Shown: one piece after another, positions 7,536 to 15,557 of the stretch | How the letters are laid out: each line of letters begins with the position of its first letter | Position numbering within the stretch: the first letter of the stretch is position 1 | DNA from: Cytophagales bacterium | GTDB lineage: Bacteria; Bacteroidota; Bacteroidia; Cytophagales; MED-G16 | NCBI GenBank assembly: GCA_029940715.1 | Contig: JAPYTU010000022.1 | Location: 2,677-21,253 of the forward strand | Reading direction: 5' to 3' | DNA length: 18,577 nt | Program-made: the position numbers and the translations under genes | Notes under the pieces: generated by a model | Seen by the model: only the letters and a program-made list of their open reading frames with translations | Database searches by the model: none | What the model was told of the DNA's origin: nothing

Positions 7536-8920
7536 AATTCTTTTCTTAATCTTGCTACTGGTATTTTAAGTTGTTCTCTATATTTAGATACTGTTCTTCT
7601 TGCTACTTCATATCCTTTTTGATTAAGTATTTTTTCTAATTTTTCATCAGAATATGGTTTGGTTTTATCTTCTTCTTCAATAATTTTTTTCAAACTATTT
7701 TTTACGATTTTACTGCTTATTAATTCATCATTTTTTTTGATTGTTGATTCAGAAAAAAAGTATTTTAATGGGAATATTCCAAAATCAGTTTGAATTACCT
7801 TGCTTCTCACTATTCTACTAACAGTAGATATGTCCATTTTTATTATTTCAGCTATGTCTTTGAGAATCATTGGTTTTAAATCATTTTCATCTCCACCATT
7901 AAAAAATGAATTTTGAATTTTTAGAATTACTTTCATTGTTTTAAGTAGAGTTTGATTTCTTTGGTTTAAAGCATCAACAAACCATTGTGCAGATTCTATT
8001 TTTTGTTTTATAAAATCAATAGATTTTTTACTTTCTTCATCTTTATTTTTTTTATTTTTTATTGCATTTAAAATAGAAATATAATGTTGGTTGATATTAA
8101 TTTTTTTATTTTCTCCTGATGTCAGAAAAATATTTAATTCATTATTAATTTTTTTTAGAATAAAATCAGGAATTAAATATTCAGTTATATTTTCATCTTC
8201 TAATCCAGCAGCAGGTTTTGGATTTAAAGTTTTTATATAATTAAATGCATCTATGATTTTTTCTTTTTTTTCTTGATATTTTTCATAAATTTTTTCAAAG
8301 TGTTTGTTTTTAAAATTTTCAAAATCATTTTTTATGATATTTAAAGCCAATTTTTCAGTAGAATTTATTTCTCCTTTTTTATTAATTTGAATAATTAAAC
8401 ATTCTTCTAAATTTCTAGAAGAAATACCAGGTGGTTCTAAATTTTGAATTTTTTTTAATACTTTTTTTATTGCATTAATTTCAAATTCCTTATCTTCTGA
8501 AAATGCCAAATCATCAATGATTAATTCTAAATCCCTTCTTAAGTACCCGTCAGCATCAAGAGTTCCAATAATTTGCTTTGCTATTATTTCTTGATCATGG
8601 TCAAGATCTAAATAAGTGATTTGTGATAATAGATTTTCTTGAAAGGATTGTTTATTTGATAAATTAGATTCTCTACTGTAGCTTATGTTTTCACTATTGT
8701 AATTTTTTTGTGAAAACGTATAATTCTCTAAATGAGCACTGCTAATAGTTTCATTTTCTTCTATTTCTACTATTTCTTCTTCTAGTGCTGGATTATCTTC
8801 TAATTCTTTTTTTATTACTGAATCAATGTTACTGTTTGATAATTGTAATAATTTTATAAATTGAATTTGTTGTGGTGATAATTTTTGAGATAAATTTTGT
8901 TTAAGTATTATCTTATTCAT
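7532..8920 (-). CDS. rpoN: RNA polymerase sigma-54 factor
   Basis: RpoN directs RNA polymerase to -24/-12 promoters and needs an AAA+ activator to open DNA. The 462-residue protein has the Gln/Leu-rich region I (LKQNLSQKLSPQQIQFIKLL, 6-25, then LEDNPALEEE), an acidic linker (about 45-95), the core-binding domain (about 95-280), the helix-turn-helix (LKDIAEIIKMDISTVSRIV, 353-371) and the RpoN box ARRTVSKYRE (440-449). All parts look intact. No enhancer-binding activator is encoded in this window. It is divergent from asnS, with 97 bases between starts, and its stop overlaps that of the outer-membrane protein gene. Candidate sigma-54-like sites lie before grpE and, less well matched, before dnaK. 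Confidence 0.97.
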   Translation of the reverse strand: MNKIILKQNLSQKLSPQQIQFIKLLQLSNSNIDSVIKKELEDNPALEEEIVEIEENETISSAHLENYTFSQKNYNSENISYSRESNLSNKQSFQENLLSQITYLDLDHDQEIIAKQIIGTLDADGYLRRDLELIIDDLAFSEDKEFEINAIKKVLKKIQNLEPPGISSRNLEECLIIQINKKGEINSTEKLALNIIKNDFENFKNKHFEKIYEKYQEKKEKIIDAFNYIKTLNPKPAAGLEDENITEYLIPDFILKKINNELNIFLTSGENKKININQHYISILNAIKNKKNKDEESKKSIDFIKQKIESAQWFVDALNQRNQTLLKTMKVILKIQNSFFNGGDENDLKPMILKDIAEIIKMDISTVSRIVRSKVIQTDFGIFPLKYFFSESTIKKNDELISSKIVKNSLKKIIEEEDKTKPYSDEKLEKILNQKGYEVARRTVSKYREQLKIPVARLRKEF

Positions 8921-8944
8921 GATGTAATAATAAATTTTCTACCA

Positions 8945-8952
8945 CAAATTTA
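8945..8952 (-). promoter_or_regulatory. Bacteroidota-type -7 element for rpoN
   Basis: On the minus strand TAAATTTG matches TAnnTTTG exactly and ends 24 bases before the rpoN ATG, the same spacing as for the outer-membrane protein gene. No clear -33 TTG is visible. On the other strand the asnS promoter must share this 97-base gap, but no exact -7 match is seen for it (TTTTTTTG ending at 9001 is the nearest). Confidence 0.5.
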
Positions 8953-9017
8953 TTATAATTAGTCTAATCTTTGAAAATAAGATTAAATTATAGTTTTTTT
9001 GCGATTATTTATTTTAA

Positions 9018-10454
9018 ATGAAAAAGAGTAGAGTAAAAATTGGTTCATTAAAAAATATAAACCTTGATAATAATATTTGTGTTAAGGGTTGGGTTAGGAC
9101 AAAGAGACAAGGTAAAAATGTAACATTTATATCTCTAAATGATGGTTCAACCATAAATAGTTTGCAGGTTGTTTTAGATATGCAAAAATTTAAGATAGAG
9201 TTAATTGAGAAAATTAATACTGGTTCTTCTGTTGAATTTAGTGGAAATCTTATAAAAAGCCAGGGAAAAATTCAGAACTATGAATTGGATGCAACAGAAT
9301 TTGTTTTATTAGGTGAGTCTGATGTTGGGAAATATCCTATTCAACCAAAAAAACATAGTTTAGAATTTTTAAGAGATGTAGCTCATCTAAGACCAAGAAC
9401 AAATACTTTCAGTGCAATATTTAGGATAAGGCATGCTGTAATTTTTTCTATTCACAAATTCTTTAATGATAAAGGATTTGTAAATATTCATACTCCAATT
9501 ATAACATCTTCCGATACTGAAGGAGCTGGAGAAATGTTTAGAGTAACTTCATTAGATTTAGATAATATAAAAAATAATAAAGTAGACTTTAACAAAGATT
9601 TTTTTTCTAAAGAAGTAAACTTAACAGTTTCTGGTCAGTTAAATGCAGAACTTGGAGCTTTAGCATTATCGGAAGTTTATACTTTTGGACCTACTTTTCG
9701 CGCAGAAAATTCTAATACTTCAAGACATCTTGCTGAGTTTTGGATGGTTGAGCCAGAAATAGCATTTTATGATATAATTGATAACATGAATTTAGCAGAG
9801 GATATATTAAAATATATTATAAGCTATGTTATTAAAAATTGTTTTGATGATTTAGAATTTCTTCAAAATAGAGAGATTGATGATGAAAAAAATTTACCTC
9901 AAATTCAGAGAAATGAGAAACCTTTAATTGAAAGATTAAAAAAAATATTAAATACAGCTTTTGAAAGGATAACTTATACTGAGGCTTTTAATATTTTAAG
10001 AAATTCTAAGCCTAATAAAAAAGGAAAATTTAAGTATAAAGCAGATGAATGGGGTATGGATTTTCAATCAGAACACGAAAGATTTTTGGTTGAAAAGCAT
10101 TTTAAAAAGCCAGTAATAGTTATTGATTACCCTAAAAATATTAAGGCTTTTTATATGAGAGTAAATGATGATAATAGCACAGTTTCAGCTATGGATGTAT
10201 TATTTCCATCTGTAGGTGAAATTATTGGAGGTTCACAGCGTGAAGAAAGACTTTCTGTATTAAAAGAAAGAATGAATGAAATGAATCTTTCAGAAAAAGA
10301 TCTAAATTGGTATTTAGATACCAGAAGATTTGGAACTGTAGTCCATTCAGGATTTGGTTTAGGTTTAGAAAGATTAATGCAATTTATTACTGGAATGAAA
10401 AATATCAGAGATGTTATTCCCTTTCCTAGAACACCAGGTAATTGTAATTATTAG
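9018..10454 (+). CDS. asnS: Asparaginyl-tRNA synthetase
   Basis: AsnRS charges tRNA-Asn with asparagine in the cytosol. The 478 residues fit the family. An N-terminal OB-fold anticodon-binding domain (about 18-100, with GWVRTKRQGKNVTFISLNDG) is followed by the class IIb catalytic core. Motif 2 reads FRAENSNTSRHLAEFWMVEPE-like between 227 and 247, with the conserved Arg228 and Glu230. The GGSQREERL segment and motif 3 GLGLERLM (447-454) are present. The ending DVIPFPRTPGNCNY is typical of AsnRS and excludes AspRS. A direct AsnRS suggests the cell does not rely only on the indirect GatCAB route for Asn-tRNA. It is divergent from rpoN and convergent with dnaK, only 12 bases apart, with no hairpin terminator visible between them. 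Confidence 0.97.
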   Translation: MKKSRVKIGSLKNINLDNNICVKGWVRTKRQGKNVTFISLNDGSTINSLQVVLDMQKFKIELIEKINTGSSVEFSGNLIKSQGKIQNYELDATEFVLLGESDVGKYPIQPKKHSLEFLRDVAHLRPRTNTFSAIFRIRHAVIFSIHKFFNDKGFVNIHTPIITSSDTEGAGEMFRVTSLDLDNIKNNKVDFNKDFFSKEVNLTVSGQLNAELGALALSEVYTFGPTFRAENSNTSRHLAEFWMVEPEIAFYDIIDNMNLAEDILKYIISYVIKNCFDDLEFLQNREIDDEKNLPQIQRNEKPLIERLKKILNTAFERITYTEAFNILRNSKPNKKGKFKYKADEWGMDFQSEHERFLVEKHFKKPVIVIDYPKNIKAFYMRVNDDNSTVSAMDVLFPSVGEIIGGSQREERLSVLKERMNEMNLSEKDLNWYLDTRRFGTVVHSGFGLGLERLMQFITGMKNIRDVIPFPRTPGNCNY

Positions 10455-10466
10455 TATAGAAAACAG

Positions 10467-12392
10467 TTATTTTTTTTCTTCTTTAACTTCTTCAAAATCA
10501 ACATCTGAAATATCATCATTTTTATTTTTACCTTTTGATTTATTTCCAGCAGGAGTTTTTTGAGCAGACGCTCCTTGTTGTTCTTGGGTAGCTTTGTACA
10601 TTTCTTGACTAGCAGTTTCCCATGATTTATTTAAAACTTCTATCGCACTATCAATTTCATCAATTTTTTCTTCTTTATGAATTGATTTTAATTTATCTAA
10701 AGAATCTTGAATAGCTTTTTTATTAGGTTCTGATAATTTATCTCCAAATTCTTTTAGTTGTTTTTCAGTTTGAAATATTAAACCATCAGCAGCATTTATT
10801 TTATCAATTTTTTCTCTTTCTTTTTTATCAGAATCAGCATTTACCTTTGCTTCTTCTTTCATTTTATTGATTTCTTCATCAGTTAGTCCAGATGAAGCTT
10901 CTATTCTAATGTTTTGTTCTTTACCAGTTCCTTTATCTTTTGCAGAGACATTTAGAATTCCATTAGCATCAATATCAAAAATTACTTCAACTTGAGGAAT
11001 TCCTCTAGGTGCAGGTGGTATGCCATCTAAGTGAAATCTTCCAATTGTTTTATTATCTTTTGCCATGGGTCTTTCTCCTTGTAAAACATGAATTTCCACT
11101 GATGGCTGATTATCAGCTGCAGTAGAAAAGCTTTCAGATTTTTTTGTTGGTATGGTAGTATTAGCTTCAATAAGTTTAGTAAATACTCCTCCTAATGTTT
11201 CAATTCCTAATGATAGAGGGGTAACATCCAAAAGCAAAACATCTTTTACTTCTCCAGTTAATACTCCACCTTGAATAGCAGCTCCAATTGCAACAACTTC
11301 GTCAGGATTTACACCTTTAGATGGTTTTTTCTTGAAAAATTTTTCTACCTCTTCTTGTATTTTTGGAATTCTTGTAGATCCTCCAACCAGAATAATTTCA
11401 TCTATTTCTGATACATTAATTTTAGCATCTTTTAAAGCTTTTTTACAGGGATCTAGTGTTCTAGAAATCAGTTTTTCTGACAATTGTTCAAATTTAGATC
11501 TTGAAAGTGTTTTTACTAAATGTTTAGGAACACCATCAACAGGCATAATATATGGTAAATTTATTTCTGTAGAAGTAGAGCTTGATAACTCAATTTTAGC
11601 TTTTTCAGAGCCTTCCTTAAGCCTTTGAAGTGCCATTGGATCTTTTCTAAGATCTATACCTTCATCTTTTTTAAATTCTTCAGCAAGCCAGTCAATTAAT
11701 ACGCTATCAAAATCATCACCTCCCAGGTGAACATCACCATTTGTAGATTTTACTTCAAAAACACCATCTCCTAATTCTAAAATAGAAATATCAAAAGTTC
11801 CCCCTCCTAAATCATATACTGCAATTTTAATGTCTTTATCTTTTTTATCCAACCCATATGCAAGAGCAGCAGCAGTTGGCTCATTTATAATTCGTTTCAC
11901 ATCAAGTCCTGCAATGGTACCAGCTTCTTTAGTTGCTTGTCTTTCTGAATCATTAAAATATGCTGGAACAGTAATAACTGCTTCTTTGATTTCAGAACCT
12001 ATATAATCTTCTGCAGTTGATTTCATTTTTTGAAGAACCATAGCAGAAAGTTCTTGTGGTGTATATTTTCTTGAACCGATATTAATACATACGGTATTAT
12101 TAGTTCCTTTTTCAACTTTATATGAAAGATTTCTCTTTTCTTCTGTAATCTCTGAGAATTTTTTACCCATAAACCTTTTAATAGAATTTATTGTATTAAT
12201 AGGGTTAGTAATAGCTTGTCTTTTTGCAGGATCACCTACTTTTCTTTCTCCTTTTCCTTCATCTAAGAAAGCTACGATAGATGGTGTAGTTCTTTTTCCT
12301 TCACTATTTGGTATAACAACTGGTTCATTTCCTTCCATTACTGCTACACAAGAATTTGTAGTACCTAAATCAATTCCTATAATTTTACCCAT
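10467..12392 (-). CDS. dnaK: Molecular chaperone DnaK (Hsp70)
   Basis: DnaK binds exposed hydrophobic peptides in ATP-controlled cycles with DnaJ and GrpE in the cytosol. The 641-residue protein is full length. The nucleotide-binding domain (about 1-385) starts IGIDLGTTNSCVAVMEG and has AVITVPAYFND (138-148), IINEPTAAALAYG (168-180) and DLGGGTFD (194-201). The interdomain linker is VLLLDVTPLSLG. The substrate-binding domain includes GERPMAKDN, and the helical lid ends in an acidic tail, DVDFEEVKEEKK, preceded by a Gln/Ala/Lys-rich disordered segment. It lies 75 bases after atpC and is separated from grpE-dnaJ by the kinase and ATP synthase genes. The 75-base leader holds a perfect dyad and promoter-like elements resembling those before grpE. 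There is no CIRCE element. Confidence 0.98.
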   Translation of the reverse strand: MGKIIGIDLGTTNSCVAVMEGNEPVVIPNSEGKRTTPSIVAFLDEGKGERKVGDPAKRQAITNPINTINSIKRFMGKKFSEITEEKRNLSYKVEKGTNNTVCINIGSRKYTPQELSAMVLQKMKSTAEDYIGSEIKEAVITVPAYFNDSERQATKEAGTIAGLDVKRIINEPTAAALAYGLDKKDKDIKIAVYDLGGGTFDISILELGDGVFEVKSTNGDVHLGGDDFDSVLIDWLAEEFKKDEGIDLRKDPMALQRLKEGSEKAKIELSSSTSTEINLPYIMPVDGVPKHLVKTLSRSKFEQLSEKLISRTLDPCKKALKDAKINVSEIDEIILVGGSTRIPKIQEEVEKFFKKKPSKGVNPDEVVAIGAAIQGGVLTGEVKDVLLLDVTPLSLGIETLGGVFTKLIEANTTIPTKKSESFSTAADNQPSVEIHVLQGERPMAKDNKTIGRFHLDGIPPAPRGIPQVEVIFDIDANGILNVSAKDKGTGKEQNIRIEASSGLTDEEINKMKEEAKVNADSDKKEREKIDKINAADGLIFQTEKQLKEFGDKLSEPNKKAIQDSLDKLKSIHKEEKIDEIDSAIEVLNKSWETASQEMYKATQEQQGASAQKTPAGNKSKGKNKNDDISDVDFEEVKEEKK

Positions 12393-12425
12393 AATATTTA
12401 CTTTTAATTTTCTACTAGTATTATT

Positions 12426-12447
12426 GACAAGAATTATGCCAAAGATG
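12426..12447 (-). promoter_or_regulatory. Candidate dnaK promoter (near-consensus -7 overlapping a weak sigma-54-like site)
   Basis: On the minus strand CATCTTTG (12440-12447) differs from TAnnTTTG only at the first base. It overlaps TTGGCATAATTCTTGTC (12426-12442), which has the GG and G(C) dinucleotides of a sigma-54 -24/-12 promoter at the right 10-base spacing, but with GT in place of GC. Either would give dnaK its own transcript besides read-through from atpDC. The two readings exclude each other in detail, and neither is proven. Confidence 0.35.
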
Positions 12448-12449
12448 AT

Positions 12450-12468
12450 ATATGACAGAATGTCATAT
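12450..12468. repeat. Perfect dyad at the atpC-dnaK junction
   Basis: ATATGACA (12450-12457) and TGTCATAT (12461-12468) are perfect 8-bp inverted repeats around a 3-base spacer. The outer end touches the atpC stop codon. On the minus strand it lies just upstream of the dnaK -7-like element, so it could be an operator for dnaK or a small hairpin after atpC. No T run follows it, so it is a poor intrinsic terminator. The half-site TGTCAT also occurs before the grpE promoter. Confidence 0.5.
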
Positions 12469-12704
12469 TATTGTTCAATTAATGCACTAATTTTATTTTT
12501 TAGAACTTCAACTATTCCTCTTTTAATTTCTACTTGATTAGTTTTAGAATTGATTTTGTAATCAATATTTCCCTCTGAAAGAGAACTTATTATTGGAGCA
12601 TGGTTATTTAATATTTGAAATTTACCTTGAGAACCTGGAAAAATTACTGAATCAACTTCTCCAGTAAATAGTGTTTTTTCAGGAGATAAAATTTCTAATT
12701 GCAT
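12468..12704 (-). CDS. atpC: F1F0 ATP synthase epsilon subunit (short form)
   Basis: The epsilon subunit is part of the rotor stalk linking F1 to the c-ring. The 78-residue product begins MQLEILSPEKTLFTGEVDSV and contains PGSQGKFQILNNHAPIISSL, the conserved beta-sandwich core. It stops at the end of that domain and lacks the C-terminal helical hairpin (about 45-50 residues) that inhibits ATPase activity in E. coli and Bacillus. Short epsilons are, to my knowledge, common in Bacteroidota, so this is not a truncation: the stop is followed by a regular intergenic region with no helix-coding remnant. One base separates it from atpD, and the pair is apart from the rest of the ATP synthase operon, as is usual in this phylum. 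Confidence 0.93.
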   Translation of the reverse strand: MQLEILSPEKTLFTGEVDSVIFPGSQGKFQILNNHAPIISSLSEGNIDYKINSKTNQVEIKRGIVEVLKNKISALIEQ

Positions 12705-12705
12705 T

Positions 12706-14205
12706 CTATTTTAAGTTTTCTAGCATTTTTTCACCTGCTTCTATTGCTTGTTCAATAGTTCCTTTAAGATTAAAAGCAGCTTCTGGTAAGTGATCAAGTT
12801 CACCTTCCATAATCATTGTAAATCCTTTAATTGTATCTTTTATATCTACTAATTCTCCTTTTACACCAGTAAATGGTTCTGCAACATGAAATGGTTGTGA
12901 TAAAAATCTTTGGACTCTTCTTGCTCTATGAACGACTTGTTTATCTTCATCTGATAACTCGTCCATACCAAGAATTGCTATAATGTCTTGTAATTCTTTA
13001 TATCGTTGTAATAGTTCTTTAACTCTTTGTGCGCAATTATAGTGTTCACTTCCTACTACTTCTTCAGTTAAAATTCTAGAAGTAGACTCTAGAGGGTCAA
13101 TAGCAGGGTAAATTCCTATAGAAGCAAGTTTTCTTGATAATACACTTTGTGCATCTAAATGCGAAAAAGTAGTTGCAGGAGCAGGATCTGTTAAATCATC
13201 AGCGGGAACATAAACTGCTTGAACTGATGTTATAGAGCCTTTTTTTGTTGATGTTATTCTTTCTTGCATAGCACCCATTTCAGTTGCAAGAGTTGGTTGA
13301 TATCCTACTGCTGAAGGCATTCTACCTAAAAGAGCTGATACTTCTGATCCAGCCTGTGTGAATCTAAATATATTATCAATAAAAAATAATATATCTCTTC
13401 CTTGACCCTTACCATCTCCGTCTCTAAAATATTCAGCTAGGGTTAGTCCAGACAGAGCAACTCTTGCCCTTGCTCCTGGAGGCTCATTCATCTGACCAAA
13501 AACAAATGTAGCTTTAGAAGTCTTTAATTTCTTTTTATCGATTTTAGATAAATCCCAAGATCCTTCTTCCATTGATTTTTTAAATTCTTCACCATAGTTT
13601 ACTATATTGGCTTCAATCATTTCACGGAGTAAATCATTTCCTTCTCTAGTTCTCTCTCCAACACCAGCAAACACAGATAGTCCTGAGTATGCTTTTGCAA
13701 TGTTATTTATTAGTTCTTGAATTATAACAGTTTTACCAACGCCAGCACCACCAAATAAACCAATTTTTCCACCTTTATTATAAGGTTCAATTAAATCAAT
13801 TACTTTTATTCCTGTGAAAAGTACTTCAGAGGAAGTCGAAAGATCTTCAAATTTAGGAGCTTCTCTATGAATCGGTAGCCTATCTTTTGATTTAGGTTCT
13901 GACATTCCATCAATTGCTGAACCAACAACATTAAATAATCTTCCTTTGATATCATCGCCTACTGGCATTGATATTTGTTCTTCTAAATCATTAACTATCA
14001 TCCCTCTGCTTAATCCTTCAGTCCCTGACATAGCTATTGTTCTTACTCTGTCCTCTCCTAAGTGTTGTTGAACTTCAAGAATTATAGACGTACCATCTTC
14101 TTTTTTGATTTCTAATGCATTTAATATTTTTGGTAAATTATTTTCTTCAAAAGATACATCAATTACTGGACCGATTATTTCTGTTATTTTTCCTTGATTT
14201 GCCAT
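12706..14205 (-). CDS. atpD: F1F0 ATP synthase catalytic beta subunit
   Basis: The beta subunit carries the catalytic nucleotide sites of F1 at the membrane. The 499 residues include Walker A GGAGVGKT (152-159), catalytic GERTREG (183-189), FGQMNEPPGARAR (236-248), Walker B ILFFIDNIFRF (272-282) and the DELSDED-type segment contacting gamma and epsilon. Between EMIEAN and TFVFGQ lies an insert of about 28 residues (roughly 201-230, with GEEFKKSMEEGSWDLS) that E. coli lacks and that I know as a Bacteroidota signature. Subunits a, c, b, delta, alpha and gamma are not in this window. A 103-base gap separates it from the kinase gene upstream, and the gap contains a consensus -7 element, so atpDC probably has its own promoter. 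Confidence 0.98.
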   Translation of the reverse strand: MANQGKITEIIGPVIDVSFEENNLPKILNALEIKKEDGTSIILEVQQHLGEDRVRTIAMSGTEGLSRGMIVNDLEEQISMPVGDDIKGRLFNVVGSAIDGMSEPKSKDRLPIHREAPKFEDLSTSSEVLFTGIKVIDLIEPYNKGGKIGLFGGAGVGKTVIIQELINNIAKAYSGLSVFAGVGERTREGNDLLREMIEANIVNYGEEFKKSMEEGSWDLSKIDKKKLKTSKATFVFGQMNEPPGARARVALSGLTLAEYFRDGDGKGQGRDILFFIDNIFRFTQAGSEVSALLGRMPSAVGYQPTLATEMGAMQERITSTKKGSITSVQAVYVPADDLTDPAPATTFSHLDAQSVLSRKLASIGIYPAIDPLESTSRILTEEVVGSEHYNCAQRVKELLQRYKELQDIIAILGMDELSDEDKQVVHRARRVQRFLSQPFHVAEPFTGVKGELVDIKDTIKGFTMIMEGELDHLPEAAFNLKGTIEQAIEAGEKMLENLK

Positions 14206-14271
14206 CTTTATTAATAAAGGTTTTAGTTTATATAAAATACTCTGCGAAAATAATCTATAATAATAATTTTA

Positions 14272-14279
14272 CAAAGCTA
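14272..14279 (-). promoter_or_regulatory. Bacteroidota-type -7 element for atpDC
   Basis: On the minus strand TAGCTTTG matches TAnnTTTG exactly, about 66 bases before the atpD ATG, giving a longer leader (about 60 bases) than other genes here. No clear -33 TTG is visible. Nothing else is recognisable in the 103-base gap between the kinase gene and atpD. Confidence 0.5.
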
Positions 14280-14308
14280 TAATTGAACTTATTAAAGAGT
14301 TTTTTATT

Positions 14309-15475
14309 TTATAATTTAAATTCAATTCTAATTATTGTTTCAACATTTTTTATTGACTTTAAAACAAAAATTTTTCCATTATGATAATTTGTTATTATTC
14401 TATGAACAAGTGTTAATCCAAGACCCCAGCCTCTTTTTTTTGTTGTAAAACCTGGATCAAATATTTTTCTAAAATTTGAATTTTTTATTCCATTACCATT
14501 ATCTATAAAATCAATTAAAATCTTATTTGATTTTTTATGTAAAATAATTTTAATTTTTCCAGATTCCCCAATTGCATCAATAGAATTTTTAAATAAATTT
14601 TCAATGACCCAACTAAAAAGTTCTTTGTTTACTGAATGTAATATATTTTCTCCTTGTATTATAAATAATATATTTTTTGATACTCTTTTTTTTAAATATT
14701 TTATCGAATTATTTATTAAATTTTTTAATTCTTCTTCTTTGATGATAGGTTTGGATCCAATATTAGAAAATCTGTCAGTTATAATCTTAAGTCTTTCTAA
14801 ATCTTTTTCTATTTCTACTATAATATTTTTGTCGTTTAAAATATTTTTTGATTTTATGTATTCTTTCCAGGCAATTAATGAGGATAATGGAGTTCCTAAT
14901 TGATGAGCAGTTTCTTTTGCTAATCCAGTCCAAAGTCTATCTTTTTCTGATGCATTAGAATAATAAAATATTAAATAAATGGAAATTAATATTATCAAAA
15001 TGAAGAGAGATAAATAATATGGTGTTAAAATAATTAGATCTAGAATTTCAGAATTTTTATAAAAAACGAATTGTTTATTGACTATAACATTATTACTATC
15101 ATAGATAAGAACTTCAATTGGTTCGTATCCATTTTTCATAGATGATAATGTTTTATTTAATATTTGAGATTTTTTTGATTCATTATCAGAATAAATAATA
15201 TTTTTATGATCAATTATGTTATAGTTTTCATCTGTAATGATAACGGGTATGTTGTTGTTGTCAATTATAATTTCATCTATATAATAATCTGGAGATTCTT
15301 TATTTGATGATATATACTGTAAAAAATTTGCATATCTTTTTATGGCAGTAATTTCTCTTTCTTTAATCTCTGAAATTATTTTAATAGAAAAAAAAATTAA
15401 TGATCCCATAAACAGTATTGTAGTGATGGATACTACCCATTTAATTTTTTCGTGATTTTCTTTGAGTGCTATCAA
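14309..15475 (-). CDS. Membrane-bound sensor histidine kinase without partner regulator
   Basis: The 388-residue protein has two membrane helices (about 13-34 and 148-171) flanking an extracytoplasmic sensor region of about 110 residues with no recognised fold. A short linker leads to the kinase core. The H box is ETAHQLGTPLSSL with phospho-acceptor His191. The HATPase domain has an N box (Glu292, Asn293, Asn297 in IENLFKNSIDAI), G1 DNGNGI (325-330), F box FDPGFT (339-344) and G2 GWGLGL (349-354). All catalytic residues are present. No response regulator lies nearby, so it is an orphan; its signal and target are unknown. The only plausible start is TTG at 15475: an in-frame stop lies just upstream (15485-15487), and the first internal ATG (codon 23) is inside the first helix. 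It sits between dnaJ and atpD. Confidence 0.93.
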   Translation of the reverse strand: MIALKENHEKIKWVVSITTILFMGSLIFFSIKIISEIKEREITAIKRYANFLQYISSNKESPDYYIDEIIIDNNNIPVIITDENYNIIDHKNIIYSDNESKKSQILNKTLSSMKNGYEPIEVLIYDSNNVIVNKQFVFYKNSEILDLIILTPYYLSLFILIILISIYLIFYYSNASEKDRLWTGLAKETAHQLGTPLSSLIAWKEYIKSKNILNDKNIIVEIEKDLERLKIITDRFSNIGSKPIIKEEELKNLINNSIKYLKKRVSKNILFIIQGENILHSVNKELFSWVIENLFKNSIDAIGESGKIKIILHKKSNKILIDFIDNGNGIKNSNFRKIFDPGFTTKKRGWGLGLTLVHRIITNYHNGKIFVLKSIKNVETIIRIEFKL

Positions 15476-15484
15476 TAGAATAAT

Positions 15485-15500
15485 TTAGATATAAATCTAA
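15485..15500. repeat. Palindrome upstream of the histidine kinase gene
   Basis: TTAGAT-ATAA-ATCTAA is a perfect 6-bp inverted repeat with a 4-base spacer, about ten bases before the TTG start. On the minus strand it contains TAGATTTA (15492-15499), which matches TAnnTTTG except for the last base. It could therefore be an operator over the kinase promoter, although AT-rich DNA yields such dyads by chance. Confidence 0.3.
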
Positions 15501-15557
15501 GTAATTTTTAAAATTTAATTGTTTTTAATATTCAAAGAAAAGTTTAATCAGTTTCGA

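Noticed and set aside
8991..9001. asnS promoter at TAGTTTTTTTG
   Set aside because: The spacing between TA and TTTG is too long for TAnnTTTG and homopolymer T runs are common here; not listed as a feature.
11332..11628. 98-codon plus-strand frame inside dnaK
   Set aside because: Antisense to the highly conserved DnaK nucleotide-binding domain; explained by that coding constraint.
12393..12467. CIRCE/HrcA operator before dnaK (and before grpE)
   Set aside because: No TTAGCACTC-N9-GAGTGCTAA-like repeat in either leader; the dyad seen has a different sequence and spacing.
14281..14310. Possible terminator between the kinase gene and atpD
   Set aside because: Only a weak imperfect dyad (AACT..AGTT) with its T run on the plus strand, the wrong direction for the kinase transcript.
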